A stretch of 64,000 bases of DNA from Hyaloperonospora brassicae (GCA_947650285.1 CANTFL010000272.1:1-64000), one strand, 5' to 3'. Positions 23,287-36,794 are shown, counted from the stretch's first letter. Translations and numbers: made by a program. Notes: generated by a model from the sequence alone, not told the origin.

Positions 23287-23329
23287 CCTGGTAGCACTTG
23301 TAGTCCTTCCAAGGACCACATCATCCAAC

Positions 23330-24483
23330 ATGAACATGTTGGATGAAGAAGAAACCTTTCACGCCACGCGTGAAGGGTTTAACCATTTGAGTGACATCGA
23401 ATGGAGTGCGGTAGAACGAATGAGTTCTACCGTAGGCGAACTCGTCGTTAGCGCCATGTTGGAGTCTCTAGACAGAGACCAACAACATGCCGCTATTGCC
23501 AAGTTCATTCAGAATGAACTTGCTCTCGAGAGGGAGAAATGGCCTTGCTTCACCAGCAAGGCTCTCAACAGGCCGAGCAGTTGAGAGAACTCGGTGCTCA
23601 ACAGACGGAGCTGTTGAGACAGCAGCAATTCCATGCTGCTGTGGGCGGGACGGCGCATGCGCGTCGTCCCGAAGTCATGAAAGTTGACATCTCCAAGTAA
23701 AGTGGAGTACCGGAGGACTCCCTGTTACTATGGTTTGTCGAACTCGACAGAGCCCTAAGGGCTCGTCGCGTCGAAGATGAGCAAATGAAACTCACATTTG
23801 CTCAGACCCACTTGGCAGGGCGTGCCAAAACTTGGTCCCTGGGACTCGAGAGTAGCGACCCAAACGTGTTTAGGTCGCTAGATGACTTCAAGTCCCGGCT
23901 CAGACAAACGTTTGAGCCGCCACGGGCTGAGTTCAGGGCTCGTTCAGAGCTCCTGAAACTCAAGCAGGGTAAGCGTGATGTGCACGCTTACGCACACCAT
24001 ATACAACTCCTTGCGAGTAGTATAACTGCTAACCCAGTACATGAACACACGTTGATTACGGTGTTCATGCAAGGGCTCGCAGAAGGGCCCGTCAGGAGCC
24101 ACCTGTTCCGCCTTGAGCTGAATACGCTTGAAGAAGCGATATCAGCCGCGGAACAGGACGACTTTAGCATGAGACAGGCTCATGCTAGCTCAAACTCTTA
24201 TCGTCCACCGAGACGACAAGAGATCGGAGGTCCAGAACCAATGAACCTCTGCTATGTTGAGAGCGAGAGACCTCGCTCTTCGAACAACAATCGATTGCAG
24301 AGGTGCAATCGCTGTCAGAAGTTAGGGCACTACGCATACGAGTGTAGTGCTCCACGCCCAGTACCAAACAGTACTGAGCGAAATGGACGACCATTTGCCA
24401 GAAAGGGCAATGGGCGTGGGTCCAGCGCTGTTGCGAAGCCGCAACAGCGAGACGGACCATCAAAAAATGGTCGGGGTCAGTAG
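23330..24483 (+). pseudogene. Copy A gag, broken
   Basis: Same protein as the 384-residue gag of copies B and C. A small deletion near 23,539 (GAGAAATGG against GAGAAAGTAG) shifts the frame after residue about 70, and a stop replaces a tyrosine codon at about 23,698. The reopened frame 23,785-24,483 carries the capsid-like part and the CCHC knuckle CNRCQKLGHYAYEC. The last codons contain the frameshift heptamer. Confidence 0.9.
24462..24468 (+). promoter_or_regulatory. Predicted -1 frameshift slippery site, copy A
   Basis: A AAA AAT in the gag frame, followed after about 9 nt by the stem-loop CAGTAGGGGCG/CGCCCTACTG. Identical in B and C; described fully at copy B. Confidence 0.7.
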
Positions 24484-24563
24484 GGGCGGAGCGCCCTACT
24501 GATCCAGCAACCTCAAGAGAATTTGCAAATCTCTTGACTAAAGTTGCTCCAGATACACAATAA

Positions 24564-27500
24564 TTGTGTGTCTCTGCACCTGGTGATGACGTTTCGCTCA
24601 TCACCTTGAAGTTGGAAGCGACAAATGACTTGTCGCTTCGTGCCCTAGTAGACTGTGGGGCGTCGAACAACTTTGTTCGACGCCAGTCACTAGAGGTTCG
24701 TAGGCTCAAGTTCGTTGAGCGCGACATTCCCCTCACAAGGATGACGGTGTGCCTTGCAACAGGCGCATCGATAAATGTTGAGAAACGTGTAGTAGGAATC
24801 CACTACACGTTAGAGGGCGAACAGTACGATGATGACTTCATCGTACTAGATCTGGATGACAAATTTGATGTCATCCTGGGATTACCTTGGCTCAGAAAGT
24901 ACGAGCCAAGGGTGAGCTGGCAGCATCGATCCGTGAAGATGCCTGCTGCTTGTTCATCAGATGGCCATCTGATGAACATCTTGGAGCGTCCACAAGCGTG
25001 TGGATGTTCTGCGAGTGAGTGCGATGGCCTCACTTGCGGTACGGTCGTTAGCACGACTGCACAAGATCACAGTGTAGTTGATCACTACACTGTGGAGCAA
25101 GCTCCCGGCGGCTGTACAGATGTACAGGCTGCGCCGAAGGTCCACCACTCGAATAAGTCGAGTGGACCGGGACATGGATGCATGCCTAGCGGGCAGCATC
25201 TTAGAAGAAAGAAACCTGTTGCCCCCAAGGGGCAACATGAAAATCCTAGGTCAACTGGAGAGTCGACCGTAGAGGATCGGTGCCTGACTGTGGTTGCACA
25301 GCCACAGTCGGAAGACGTCGAGGGAATAAGTCCCCACGTACTTGAGGAAGGAATTCCTCAAGAGTCACTTGCTGAGATTCCAAGCCCTCAGCAACCTGTG
25401 GAAACAAGTTCCCAGGAAGAAACCGAGACGTTGAACGTCTTAGTTAATGACGGATCAAGCGTAGGCGCTTATACGCTTGATCTGATTGTGCCTCCGAAGT
25501 TAACTTCGGAGATAACTCAGTTGCCAACGCTAGAACCGAAACGGTTCTTGCGTGATCTGCGTAGTGGCAAAGTCAAGCGGATCTGCATACTCGTCACAGA
25601 GGATGAGTATGTGACCGACATTCGGTCGGCAACAGTATTTGCTGAGAACGAACGGGTTCTCAGCAGCTCATCGATGGACGAAAGTGTCCTCGATGAGAAG
25701 ACTCGTAATGAGCGATACACGTCTCAATCCTGGGAGTCACTTCAGGCAAATCCTTTGTATAAGGATTTGATCGAATCCAGGGATGTATTCCCTGAATCCG
25801 TACGTTGCGAGTTGCCTAAGGACAAAGGCACTCGACACGAGATCGAGCTCTCACGGGCTCGAAGTACTGTGTCATGAAGCAGTGGCCACTGCCTCGTGAA
25901 CAAGTGATAGCGATCGACAAGTTCTTTGCCGATCGCTTAGCAGCGGGCCATGTGAGGGAATCAACATCCCCTCACAGCTCTCCGACCTTCTGTGTGCGAA
26001 AGGCCACAGGAGGGTGGCGGATAGTGCACGCATTCAACAAGTTGAATGCTGCAACGGTACCGGCTCAGACGCCGATACCGAGGAAGGACGTAATCATAGA
26101 TGGTATGTCAAAGAGTACCATCTTTTCGTCCATGGATCTGATGGATGGATTCTATCAGATCCTGATGCGTGAACGGGACGTCCCGTTCACAGCAGTGAGT
26201 ACCCCCAGTGGGATGCTGTGGGAGTGGCTAGTGATGCCACAGGGGCTGAGTAACACCCCTGCAACATTCAACAGATGTGTAACAAATCTGTTGAGACCGG
26301 TGCGAGACTTCGCACCGAGTTACTTCGACGATGTGTTCGTCCATAGCCGGGCTATGGACGGGAAGACGGACGTTGAAGTTTACAGAACTCACGTTCGTCA
26401 GGTTCTTCAACTTATGCGCAAGTATAAGTTGTACGCCAACCTCAAGAAGTGTATATTCGCGGCTAGCGAAATACCACTTCTTGGGTGCATCGTGGGTAAA
26501 CACGGCGTACGCCCTGATCCCGAAAAGATCAAGGCGATCACCGACTGGCCAGTGCCAGTCGATGTCAAGGGACTACGGAAGTTCCTTGGTCTTGCGGCTT
26601 ACTTGCACAAGTACTCGCGCAACTACGCCGAGATGACTGTTCATCTTTCTTGTCTGCTCAAGAAAAATGTCAAGTGGTCATGGAACGCTGAGTGCCAGCG
26701 TTCCTTTGAAGGTATCAAGCAAAGCTTGATGCAATCGCCGATCTTGGCGATTGCAGATCAGGACAGACCATTTCATGTGGTCTGTGACGCCAGCGATTTC
26801 GCAATCGGCTGTGCGTTAATGCAGTTCGATGCAGATGGCGCGGAGCGCGTCATCTGTTATCAGTCGCGTCAGCTGCAAGCATCTGAGCGTAATTACCCAG
26901 TGCATGACAAGGAAATCCTTGCCATGAAATACGCACTGGCTAAGTTTCGCGTCTATCTCTTGGGAGATAGACCGTTTGTTGTCTACACGGACCATGCATC
27001 ATTACGCACGGCCGTAAACAGCCCACACCTCTCGCAAAGAATGGCGAGGTGGCTGTCTTTCTTCGCGGAGTATAACTTCTCCGTGGAGTATTAACCGGGA
27101 CGACTCAATGTCGTCACTGATGCGCTATCACGTCGACCCGATCTCGAGCCGACAACACGAGCCAACAGTGAGGCTTAGCCCACTGTTGCGGCACTGTCAG
27201 TCAGTGTGACGTCATCGCCTTTACTCGATGACGTGCGGAAGGCATGCGCAAGAGATATGATTCTCCTTCGTTTGATGGGTCACCTGGAGAACCCATCCCG
27301 GAACCTTGTCGGATTAACCGGCTCCATACCGTTCCTCGTTGGATCGGTATACAATACACAATGGCCTGCTGTACTACACAGCAGTTGCCGACGATACACC
27401 TCGTGTCGTCGTTACCGACCATGATGACTTGCGTTTACGCATCATGTTCGAATGTCACGATGCGCCCTCAGGCGGACATCGTGGCAGAGAAAAGACCTAC

Positions 27501-28393
27501 CTTACGTTAAGTCGCAACTTTTACTGGCCCCGCCAATATCAGTTCGATCGCAAGTACATTCGTTCTTGCGAAGACTGTCAATGAGTGAAGCCCAATCCTT
27601 CATCCCGTGCCCCTTTACAGACTCTACCGGTCCCGGCAGAGTGCTGGCAGTACGTTTTAATGGACTTCGTCTTCGGGGAAACCGAAGACGCTCACAAGAA
27701 TAATGGTATTCTTGTGTTTGTTGACCGATTCAGCAAGATGGTCCATCTTGCTGCTGTCCCTGAGTCAATCAAGGCTCAAGGTTATGCTCGTGTCTTTCTA
27801 GACACGGTCTTTAGACTCCACGGGTTACCCCGTGAACTCGTATCCGACCGTGACCCTCGGTTCACGGCGGCATTTGGCAAACCGTGTTCCGTACTCTCGG
27901 AACACGATTGAAGATGTCCACTTCTGACCATCCAGAAACAGATGGTCAGACGGAACGTGCGAACCGTGTCCTCGAAGAGATCCTTCGAGGATATGTCCAC
28001 TCGTTTCCGAGTTGGAGCGAATTCCTACCCATGGTGGAATTCGCCATCAATAATTCGGTGCATGCCTCAGCACAGCACACACCGTTTTGCGTGAATGGCT
28101 TACGCCATCCACGTGTGCCCACACTTCTAGAGTGTGACTCTTGGATAAGGGGGGAGGGACTCGCTCGAGCAAAACCCGTTTTGGCTCGTGTTCATCACGT
28201 GTCGACGCTAACGTCGTCACGTATGATGCCGATGTCGATCAGGTCGACATCGATGAAGAAGATCACCTCAATAATAGCAACGACGCTACTATTCACTCGG
28301 ATGATGATGACGATGCTGGTATATTCAGCATCGTCAACGATTATGCCAGTGAGGAAGAAGACAACCTCGCTGAAGAAGAGAGAAATCTCTTAG
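24564..28393 (+). pseudogene. Copy A pol (protease, RT, RNase H, integrase), broken
   Basis: Pieces 24,564-25,877 (protease with VDCGASNNFV and linker), 25,874-27,094 (RT with SYFDDVFVHS and RNase H with VCDASDFAIG) and then shorter pieces to 28,393 (integrase, NGILVFVDRFSKMVHLAAV, VSDRDPRF, DGQTERANRVLEE). Breaks are a frameshift near 25,860, TAA at 27,092-27,094, TGA after CEDCQ near 27,584 and a frameshift near 27,880. The catalytic residues seen are intact, so decay is by stops and indels after insertion. Confidence 0.9.
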
Positions 28394-29373
28394 CAGTGCG
28401 CACGAAGCGCACTGAAAGACAAAACAAAGAGTCAGCAGAGAAATTCCTGCTGACTCGAGAGGCGATAGTCCGTTTCGTTCAGGACTCCATCGCAGATGCG
28501 GTGAACCGTCAGAAACGGAACGCAGACAAGAATGCAAGAGCGAATGTTCTTTCATTCAAGGTTAACGACCTAGTACTACTGGCTACGGTAAACTTACCTG
28601 GACATGCAGTCACTAGTGTCGGCAGTAGTAAACTACTGCCGAAATACATTGGGCCATTTCGAGTGTTGCATCGCAAGGGCAATGCACACACGATCGAATT
28701 GCCACGTAAGATGCGCACGCATCCTACGTTTTACGTGGGGAGGCTTAGGTCGTACTGTCAGTACGAGCCTTCTTCTTCCGATGAAGATAGCCCCCACGTT
28801 CAAGAACATCCATCAAGTTCTTTCGTTCGCGCTCCAGACGATCCGTCTGGTCGCGCAGATATGATACCTCGGAACTCAACCGAGATATCTCCCCACGAGC
28901 TGTCGCCAGCTCGCCGAATAGGGAGCGGACATCCCGCTCGACCTGAAGCTGCGCTGTGGCATAATCGGCGCGATCCCTCGCCCGATCAGCCTCGTGACCC
29001 TTGCGGTTCTTCCGCACGGTATCGGTCAAAGCGTAGCGTCTGTCGCGCTCGTGATTCAAGTCATCGCGCAATTCATCGATTGCGCGATCCATCTCGTTAG
29101 GGTCGAGATGGTGAACCGAATCATCTGGAGGAGGTCTTTCCTCCTCCACCACATCCTTTGGTGGATGCGCACGGTGATCAACGCTTTCTAGTGGAGCGTA
29201 TCTTGAATCACCGTGACGATTCAGGATCAAGGACGAGCTACCTCGTCCAGTGGAGGGGGTATCCACCCTCTTGGAACAGCTGGGAGCCCCGCTCTCAGCT
29301 GTTGATGGATGTTGAAGGTCTCGTCCGCCAGTATGACGAGACCCATCCGATGAGTCCTGTGGCCCATCGGTGA
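28141..29373 (+). pseudogene. Copy A pol C-terminal linker and chromodomain, broken
   Basis: The acidic linker ([10 protein letters not shown] ... [11 protein letters not shown]) and integrase C-terminal part ([37 protein letters not shown]) run in the -1 frame relative to pol, entered at the G6 run 28,149-28,154. The frame stops at 29,100, and the chromodomain ([20 protein letters not shown] ... [15 protein letters not shown]) is only open from 29,158 in another frame. Confidence 0.85.
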
Positions 29374-30338
29374 CACGCGCCCTAGGCGCTTGTAGACGGA
29401 TTGCAAGTTTGCAATCGCGTCACGCATCTCAGCCGAGATGTGTGCCCTTCCCCAGGGCGAATCTAGGGAATACACATCCCTATGTGCACGCTGCGAGTTG
29501 TCAACACAACTCGCACAAGGGTCTCCCCATGTGAGGCAAGGAATGCCAAACAATGCAACCGGTACCTAGCACCGGTTGGCGTTCGCCTTTCGAACCTGAG
29601 GCGTGTCGCCTCAAGTTTCTTGAGCCACCCTTCCCGTCCAAAATTCTTTACGTTTTGGACGAACGCGTTCCACGCAGCCAAAAGCGAGGCCTTGTCACGC
29701 TTTTGGTTGCTGTTGTACCATCGATGTCTAAGGAAGACATCGAGATAAAAGTCTTCCTCAGCGCGAAAGTTCTTCGCGCTGGAGCTCAAGCCGTGAAGCT
29801 CGGTTGCATCGAATAAGGGTATTCGATGGTGTTGGCCTGTCTCGTGAGACAGGCTATTGATGAGTTGTTCGGGCAAACGCCACGGCTTCAACTCATCACG
29901 CTTCACAGTGGTACCCTTGTCGGTACCACGGCTCCCAGATTGACGACGGCTCACGCCATCGTCATCACGCTCGTGCGAAGACGCACGAGCCGGCGGTGGT
30001 GAGGAATAGAATTCCTCACCACCCTGATCATCGTCATCACTGCCGAACATACTGTGATGTAAATCACGAGTTCGTTCGTTCGGCAGTGGTCTTGGCGAAT
30101 ACTGAGGCGTCGCCGGTGAGCGGGACGCTTCTGGAGCATTGCCCGAGTCAGACACGTCTGACTCGCCAGAGTAGATGACCTCTACATCAGGGTCATCGTG
30201 CGCACGCGGGGTGATACCGCGTGCACCTGCAGCACCTGTTGCTGCAGGCGAAGAAGGGGCGGCAGACGACGAATCGTCTGCCGCAGAGGCTTGCACAGCA
30301 CCGGGCTGTGTGGGTCTTGAGTCACCTCGCATAGACAT
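28745..30338 (-). pseudogene. Copy A antisense ORF, broken
   Basis: Homologous to the 534-residue antisense protein of copy C. The N-terminal 250-odd residues are open (30,338 downward). A 13-bp deletion relative to B and C near 29,547 shifts the frame inside the conserved core. The rest continues in 29,553-29,227 and 29,266-28,745, where the coiled coil and the basic tail [12 protein letters not shown] are kept. Confidence 0.8.
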
Positions 30339-30469
30339 GTTAACTATGCGAGGTCAAGCGGAAAGTGAATGGAACGGACCCAACAAGTGCTCCCTGTCCC
30401 AATGGTGGCCAACGGGTGGCCTCCATATTTTCGATAGTCACACGGTGACTATCAGTTAAGGGGGGGTGA

Positions 30470-30860
30470 TGTAACGGGGCAGCCCGTTACATGAAATTGT
30501 CACTTTAAGGAAAGTGACAATAAAGAATATAAAGATGGATATTCTTTAAACAATATCACCAAAGTGGTGATATTGAAGGGTCGACCAAAGGGTCTGTTCA
30601 TTGGTTGATATCGTGATGATATCAACCCACCAATCGCCGCAAGACGCGCGCAATGAGTGGTGACGAGACGTCACCATACATGCAGTTATATTAGTATAGT
30701 TAAACTAAGTCAAACGAAGAGACAGTAGTTTAAAGACTTAATTATATTAATATAACAGTTCTACTTTTACCCTACCTACGCTTCCTCGCTTGCCACGTGT
30801 ACGTCCGTCGGGGCACCCAAAACCCTTGCGTTAAGTTACGCAAGGGTGTGCCCCATTACA
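30470..30860 (+). repeat. Copy A 3' LTR
   Basis: 391 bp, preceded by the polypurine tract AAGGGGGGGTGA at 30,458-30,469 and followed by the CGTAT duplication. Confidence 0.95.
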
Positions 30861-33010
30861 CGTATAACGTGCAAATATCGGGCAGAGTTGAGCCAGGCGG
30901 CTAATTCGTTGCGATGCGCTAACATCAATTGCAACGATTCTTTTTTGCAAGCAATCTCTTCCATGATTTGCTGGATTGCGGGCCTTGAGTAACCCACAAT
31001 TAAGTCGGACAATCTGTGTTCTAATGCTGCATGTCGCATGTTATTCACTCCTGTGCACTCTTCCAAATTTACTGTCGTTGCCTACAGGTAAGCTTTAGCA
31101 GCGATCGCACTGGTCCATTCTGAAAATTACTTAAGTATCCACGAACAATTTCCAAAAAAACCATGCTTACCGGTCTTTGTAACCATCGAGCAAAAGGCCA
31201 AAACCAATAAATGTCGGAGGGACATGCGCATAGAGAAGGGCCAAATCCAGCCGAACGTTCACAGAGTGTTTGGCATGTGGAGCTATGTATCATACCGACT
31301 CGTAGTGGCCGATAGTCGGCGTACGGACGCTTGCAACAATTGAGCGAAACCCACATCGCGCTCGCTCACTCTATTGATCTTTCGATGATACGAAGAGAGT
31401 AAGACAGCAAAACTGACGGCTATTCCTGTACAATGCCTTAAATGTGAAGAGCAATTGCATCGTATAGAATCGGGTGTATACGTAGATGATTTTTTCAGCA
31501 AGGAGGTTATGCGAAAACCTTAGCAATTAAAGCAGCACTAGCACTTCGCGCTTCGTAACGAGGATAATTTATTTCGCTTTCCTTCAACACTCGACCACAA
31601 AATCCGTACGGGGTTTTGGAGATTCCGTCGTTTCTTTGCATTAACGTATTGATCAGCGCCCAGTCATTAGCAAAAATCACATGGACGTCGGCTGACGCGT
31701 CAAAGATTAACGGAGAACTGAAGCTTTGACGTTATATTGATGCATTATAGCAAGGATGCACGCTTGCCGACCATGTTTGCTTCTGAAAACAAAACTTTCT
31801 AACTTTAGTTGATACAGTACTAGTCCGTCCACCGAGATGTTCTTATAAATCGGCTGTAATCGTCAATCGCTCTGAGAAACGCTTGCTTACCCTTTTTGAC
31901 TCTGGGAACGGCCGCTCAGTGAGTATCACCAGTTTTGTCAGATAGGCTACAATGCCATTTGCTATCACTTTGTGCGACAGGTTGTCTACTCGAGGTTGCA
32001 CAAAGATGCTCTCGGTGAATCTGGTGCAAATTCAACACTCCGTGATAGGTATCGACAACCGGTCGAGATCGCTAGACATTCGTCGTACCTTTTACCTCCA
32101 AAGCAGATATTATACACAAACGATCGACGACGGAATACTCTGAAAACTGTCGATTCATCGATTTCATCCGTGATAAACATTTTGATCGCCAGGTCATAAA
32201 CGAAGCGTTGCAACAAATGAGACTCGTCGAGTCCTCGGTAGTCGGCTTCGAATTTGTCAACGCCGGCCCACCAGTGCCAAACCTGTTGACCTCTGTGGAT
32301 TTCGGTTGCACGTTTGCACGCTGTTTTGTCTTCAGCAACGTTGACTTAAATAACAATGTCTTGCTACCCATCTTTCGGCTAGACACATCCCACTACGCGT
32401 TGTCGACGTGTTGTTAATACATCATGGGAGCATTCTAAAGTCGAAACGGCAGACGCAACCACTCGAAATACCTAAAAACACAAACAAACGTTGACACGAG
32501 ACGCACTCGTTCTATCTTTAATACCCGCTAAAATCGAGTGGCCGCGTCGAGTGAGTAAAAGCGTTGATATCTATTAAGCTAGATCAATTGATTGTCTACT
32601 GAGGGCATTGAGGATTCCATGCTGGCCGTGACGGCGTTGAGGAGTTTATAATTGATGCATAACCGCGTGCCATCGCCATTCTTCTTTGGAACAATCACAA
32701 CGAGCGACGTTCACGGAATCCGTGAAAAGAAATCAGTTTTGCTTTCAAAAATTCTTTAATCATCTCGTACAGCTTCGACAGATCGCGTAAAAGAATCCGT
32801 GTAGCCCGTTGCTTAATGGGATCATGACCTTGGAAGTCAATATCACACACTACGCCATAAGCTGGAGGTGGTAACGCGTTACCGCTGGAGATTGTGATCC
32901 CTTCTAGATTCTGCAATAAACCCATTGATTGCGCTCGTTGAAATTCGGTACAGTATGTGCATATCACATTGTTTCCGGTGCAATCCAGTTTGCATGTGAC
33001 TAAGTCAGTG
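30861..33010 (-). pseudogene. Element H reverse transcriptase and RNase H domains
   Basis: The minus strand from 32,967 reads NALPPPAYGVVCDIDFQGHD and KQRATRILLRDLSKLYEMIK, then IVPKKNGDGTRLCINYKLLN, the RT fingers. Near 32,120 the catalytic box reads RRSFVYNICFGGK where FVDDI is expected, so both catalytic aspartates are gone. 31,501-31,283 holds the first RNase H end (DVGFAQLLQASV). 31,066-30,861 is the second RNase H (VGYSRPAIQQIMEEIACKKE), with the GDS aspartate changed to Tyr. Copy A is inserted in this domain, between ARYLHVI and RFYNAAADSL. Confidence 0.75.
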
Positions 33011-34200
33011 GGATCCGGTAATAACGCTAGTTTTTAAGCATAATCTACAAGGCCAACATCGCTTATGACATGCTTGAAATCTGATGTATCAATGGGAGGA
33101 CGTGTAGATGAGACTTCCGTCACCGTCCCATCGACTACATTATATCTACAAAGGCATCGGCGATCTAGGTAGTCAAACTGTAACCCGCTACCGTCTGTTG
33201 TCGTATCGCCTCTATCTTGAGATTGGTCGAGTCGATCGGGTGGAACCGTTCCGGTATCAACTTAATCGTCTGTCGCGCACGACTCGTCAAGTTTGTATGC
33301 TTAGCATATTTTGATACTATCATCATCACCTCTCGTGTATGCTGCTGACCACAATTTGCTCACAAGGGTACTGTTGGCCGAGCATCTCCCGGTGTCCGAT
33401 TCATCGTCCAGTAACTTGTTGTTCGTCGTATCGTGTTCACTACCTAGCTCGGTCTGGGTTGGCTCATCTTCGTTGTATTCTATGGTAATGTTGACTTTTC
33501 CGTCAGAAGAATTTGTTCTTTCATTGCAAACTTGATAGTCCCGTCATTATATTTCCTTAGGCCGTGTGTAAGATTGCTGCTCGACTGAACGGGGTTGTTG
33601 ACTCAATCATTTCGCATTATGTTGTTGTTGTTGTTGTTTCTTAAACAATCATCCTTTCATCACGTTTTCATGTGGTAACACCTGTCAGTCGTGATACTTC
33701 TTACTGTAGCTATAATTTGGCCGTCGTCTCGCATTAGCACCCGTGTGTAGACCATAGCACGACTAGGTAGTGTGCTGGAGAAGACGTAGTCGAAACGTTC
33801 GTCAGTTGTGCTCTCGTTGCCGTTTCTTTCCTATTGCATATCATAGTCGGCACGAGTGTGGGTAGTCGATGGATCCAGAGCTCATGAGGTGATTTGCTGG
33901 GTTGATTTCGTTGCAGCCAGAATTCTTCATATAACCGGCTTTCGACATCCAATCATCTAGCCGGGCCTCCGGCGACTTTATCTCCGTATGTGGTGTTGTT
34001 GACTTTTCTCGCTTACCTCAATATCGGAATGGCGATTTCGTACGGAAGTTTAGCCGTTGCGTTGAGCAAGTCTAGTAGGATACCGGATGGTAAACGAAAT
34101 TTGTCCTTAGGATTAGATCCACCCACGCAAGGCGTGGCATAATTAAATTTTAAATTTTTAATTTACTTTATAGCCTAGAGTGATCGTCACTGTAATTTGT
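33010..34200 (-). other. Element H protease-RT spacer, no readable domain
   Basis: Expected protease end and linker of H. Only short frames are visible. A (GTT)n-like run lies at about 33,620-33,640. Confidence 0.4.
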
Positions 34201-34480
34201 GACGTATTGACGACCTTTGACTAACCAATTCCTTGGACATTAATATGGTTGTCGTTGATGGTGAGTCGTCGTGTCATACCTTCGTAGCGAATGCGTCGCC
34301 AACAGCTGAAACGTTAGCGCCTATATTCAGCAATATTTTGATTCGTTTGTCATTGACAGCGCCCATTACTAGCGCTCCCATCCGTACTTGTCGATCGAAC
34401 TTCCTCGACGACCACCACCCCAATCGTTCTACTGATAGTAGCTTTAATTATTTCGTCCTCTCATTTTAAGACCCGGTCGT
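34200..34480 (-). pseudogene. Element H aspartic protease remnant
   Basis: The minus strand around 34,350-34,280 reads KILLNIGANVSAVGDAFATK. The arrangement matches a retropepsin active site (LLDTGANVSA-like) with the catalytic Asp-Thr changed to Asn-Ile. Confidence 0.55.
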
Positions 34481-34608
34481 CTGTTTGTGTCCATCCTTGC
34501 TATTAACCGGCCTTTGCCATCATCCCTTTGTCTCGTTATATCTCTTATTCTTCACCTCCACACACACACACACTTTGGCCGCTGTGTGTCCCCAACAAAG
34601 GCAAACAA

Positions 34609-36360
34609 TTAGTTCGCTTTCACTGCTGGTTTAACTGACTGTAGTATCCCTTTGTTCACCGATGCAGACAGAGTCAGAGAGCTTTCTTCTTTACATAGAC
34701 CGACGAGTGTATGGCGTGGAGGCTTCTGGTACCGTAGAATATCCACTGAGTTCTTGACAAACTTGACCAGCTTCTCAAATCGTGCAAACAACTGGCACCG
34801 ACCGACATCATGCCCCTGTTTGCAAAAGTAATACCGTCGTCTGGATACATGAGCGTCTTGCCCCGTAGCAACGCACGTGCCACACGGTCCGTATATCCAA
34901 CGCTCTCGTGAAAAATCTGATGGTTCTTGTCGGTCCGATCTTTCACTTCGGCCGTACATCTTGCCCGAACGTGGTAATAGAAGTACGTGGGATCGTGGGT
35001 GACCCTGACGGCCAACTGGGTTTTAAAACTGACTTAACGCTACTTCTGATTTCATCCAGTCCGAGTTAGAGTCGAAGTTGTAATCACTTAGGTGTTCTTG
35101 TACTCTTCCTTCATTCGATGAATCGTACAACTTGGTTTGCAGCTCCCTCTGCGCTAGTTAAGCGCTGCTCGCAGGTCTTCCGTAGATGCCGATGCAAGGG
35201 AGACGCTCCGAATATACTTATTGTGTTAGTTGTTGTTTTAGTAAAATCGACATAGTCGGTTATCACCGTGATTCATTCTGACAATCAGGACGGCCACTTT
35301 GGCGATCGTCGACCTTGACTCACGGGTCAGTTTGCTTCAATATAATCTTCGTCTATATCCTTCCTTCGGCTATCCTGTATCCCTTTCTTATGTTGACTCA
35401 GCTCGTGTACGGTATCCAGTCGTCTACGGTGTTCCTTTCGCTTTTTGCTGATTAATCAATGGCTTATACCATGCTCCACGCGCTGGATATCATCGAATAG
35501 TTGCGGAGAGATCATATTATCAGGGCGTCGTCGCCGGAGTTGAACAGAAAATGCTCGACGTGGTCGGCAGCATTTGCACTTCTTTTTTCTTACTAAATCT
35601 GCGCCGTCCGTGCATAACCGTCCAGTCGCAGTAGAAAATTTCACACGTGTTCGATCTCCCCGAACTTCGCCGAGTGGTACCTCGACCTAGAGGACTGGTC
35701 GAACTGTGAGCAGTAATAGTCCATCAAAGCTTCGCTGAGCAGCTTACGATTCCGCTATGCTTTCTTCGGGAGTTGTCGATATTACCTCTTGGCTGCATTT
35801 CCAGGCACAGCAAAAAAGTCTCGAACAACCCGTCTTGCGGTTGACACGCTACTTTCATCTCGTAGACGAACCGTTTAATCATTGCAAGGCATCGTCAGAA
35901 CGAATACGCTTTCTCTTAAACCTAAAAATCTTCCTGAATGGCGCGCTTGTGCGTGTTTCAATTACGTGATCTCTATCACTTTCAGCATCACCGTAGCTCA
36001 ACTGTCTGTTGAGACTATCTGACCACCAATCGGCCTCTTGATGATCAGTGTACGTATCTTCATATATTTCGTCGTACTCATCACCTGAAGGCATCTCCGT
36101 TGCCTCTCGATACCTTGATCGTTGAGAATTCATCTTCCGTGTAGTGCTCGGTGAAGTGACCATGAAAAAATTAATTTATCACGGCGCGCCTTACACCCTC
36201 GAGAAGAATCAACGATTCGGCTCGGAGTTTTTCGGCAGTGTCGTGTCGCCGGTCCCATGCCTTTGACTTCTCGCACGGCTTGATCATCGATAAATGGTGT
36301 CGTCACTTTTCTTCCACGAATACCATGTCCGCCTTAGTGTGATGGGTTTAAAAGAACGAG
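34609..36360 (-). pseudogene. Element H gag C-terminal half with zinc-knuckle remnant
   Basis: 34,959-34,609 (minus) reads GPCGTCVATGQDAHVS and then YYFCKQGHDVGRCQLFARFE, which I recognise as the double cysteine motif of this gag type. 36,163-35,879 is an acidic, charged stretch (SGDEYDEIYEDTYTDHQEAD). The intervening sequence has only broken frames. Confidence 0.6.
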
Positions 36361-36750
36361 TGTAACGGGGCAGCCCGTTACATAATATTGTCACTTAAGG
36401 AAAGTGACAATAAAGAATATAAAGATGGATATTCTTTAAACAATATCACCAAAGTGGTGATATTGAAGGGTCGACCAGAAGGGTCTGTTCATTGGTTGAT
36501 ATCGTGATGATATCAACCCACCAATCGCCGCAAGACGCGCGCAATGAGTGGTGACGAGACGTCACCATACATGCAGTTATATTAGTATAATTGAATTAAG
36601 TCAAACGAAGAGACAGTAGTTTAAAGACTTAATTCATTAATATAACAGTTCTACTTTTACCCTACCTACGCTTCCTCGCTCGCCACGTGTACGTCTGTCG
36701 GGGCACCCAAATCCCTTGCGTTAAGTTACGCAAGGGTGTGCCCCGTTACA
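36361..36750 (+). repeat. Copy B 5' LTR
   Basis: TGTAACGGGG ... CCCCGTTACA. The first 22 nt form a hairpin with 9-bp arms (TGTAACGGG/CCCGTTACA). Further hairpins follow, for example GGTTGATATC/GATATCAACC. Confidence 0.97.
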
Positions 36751-36752
36751 CC

Positions 36753-36763
36753 TGGTAGCACTT
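36753..36763 (+). other. Putative primer binding site
   Basis: TGGTAGCACTT starts two bases after the 5' LTR. The first eight bases match the 3' end of an initiator-methionine tRNA as found in many eukaryotes. The match does not extend, so the tRNA is uncertain. The same site is at 23,289 in A and 45,761 in C. Confidence 0.45.
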
Positions 36764-36794
36764 TGTAGTCCTTCCAAGGACCACATCATCCAAC

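Larger units (their letters stand above)
22895..30860 (+). mobile_element. Copy A: full-length but decayed gypsy/chromovirus element, 7,966 bp
   Basis: The 5' LTR is 22,895-23,286 and the 3' LTR 30,470-30,860, flanked by CGTAT duplications. The LTRs differ at several places (TGTGACGGGG against TGTAACGGGG at the start, CCATTACA against CCGTTACA at the end, and more), so this is the oldest of the three copies. Gag, pol and the antisense ORF are all broken. The primer-site-like TGGTAGCAC is at 23,289 and the polypurine tract AAGGGGGGG at 30,458-30,466. Confidence 0.95.

Noticed and set aside
28604..29191. Several 60-100 codon plus-strand ORFs across the chromodomain region
   Set aside because: Out-of-frame shadows of pol and the antisense ORF; they recur in A/B/C only because the DNA is near-identical.
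34558..34574. (CA)n run and (GTT)n run in element H as regulatory features
   Set aside because: Short simple-sequence runs with no further support.
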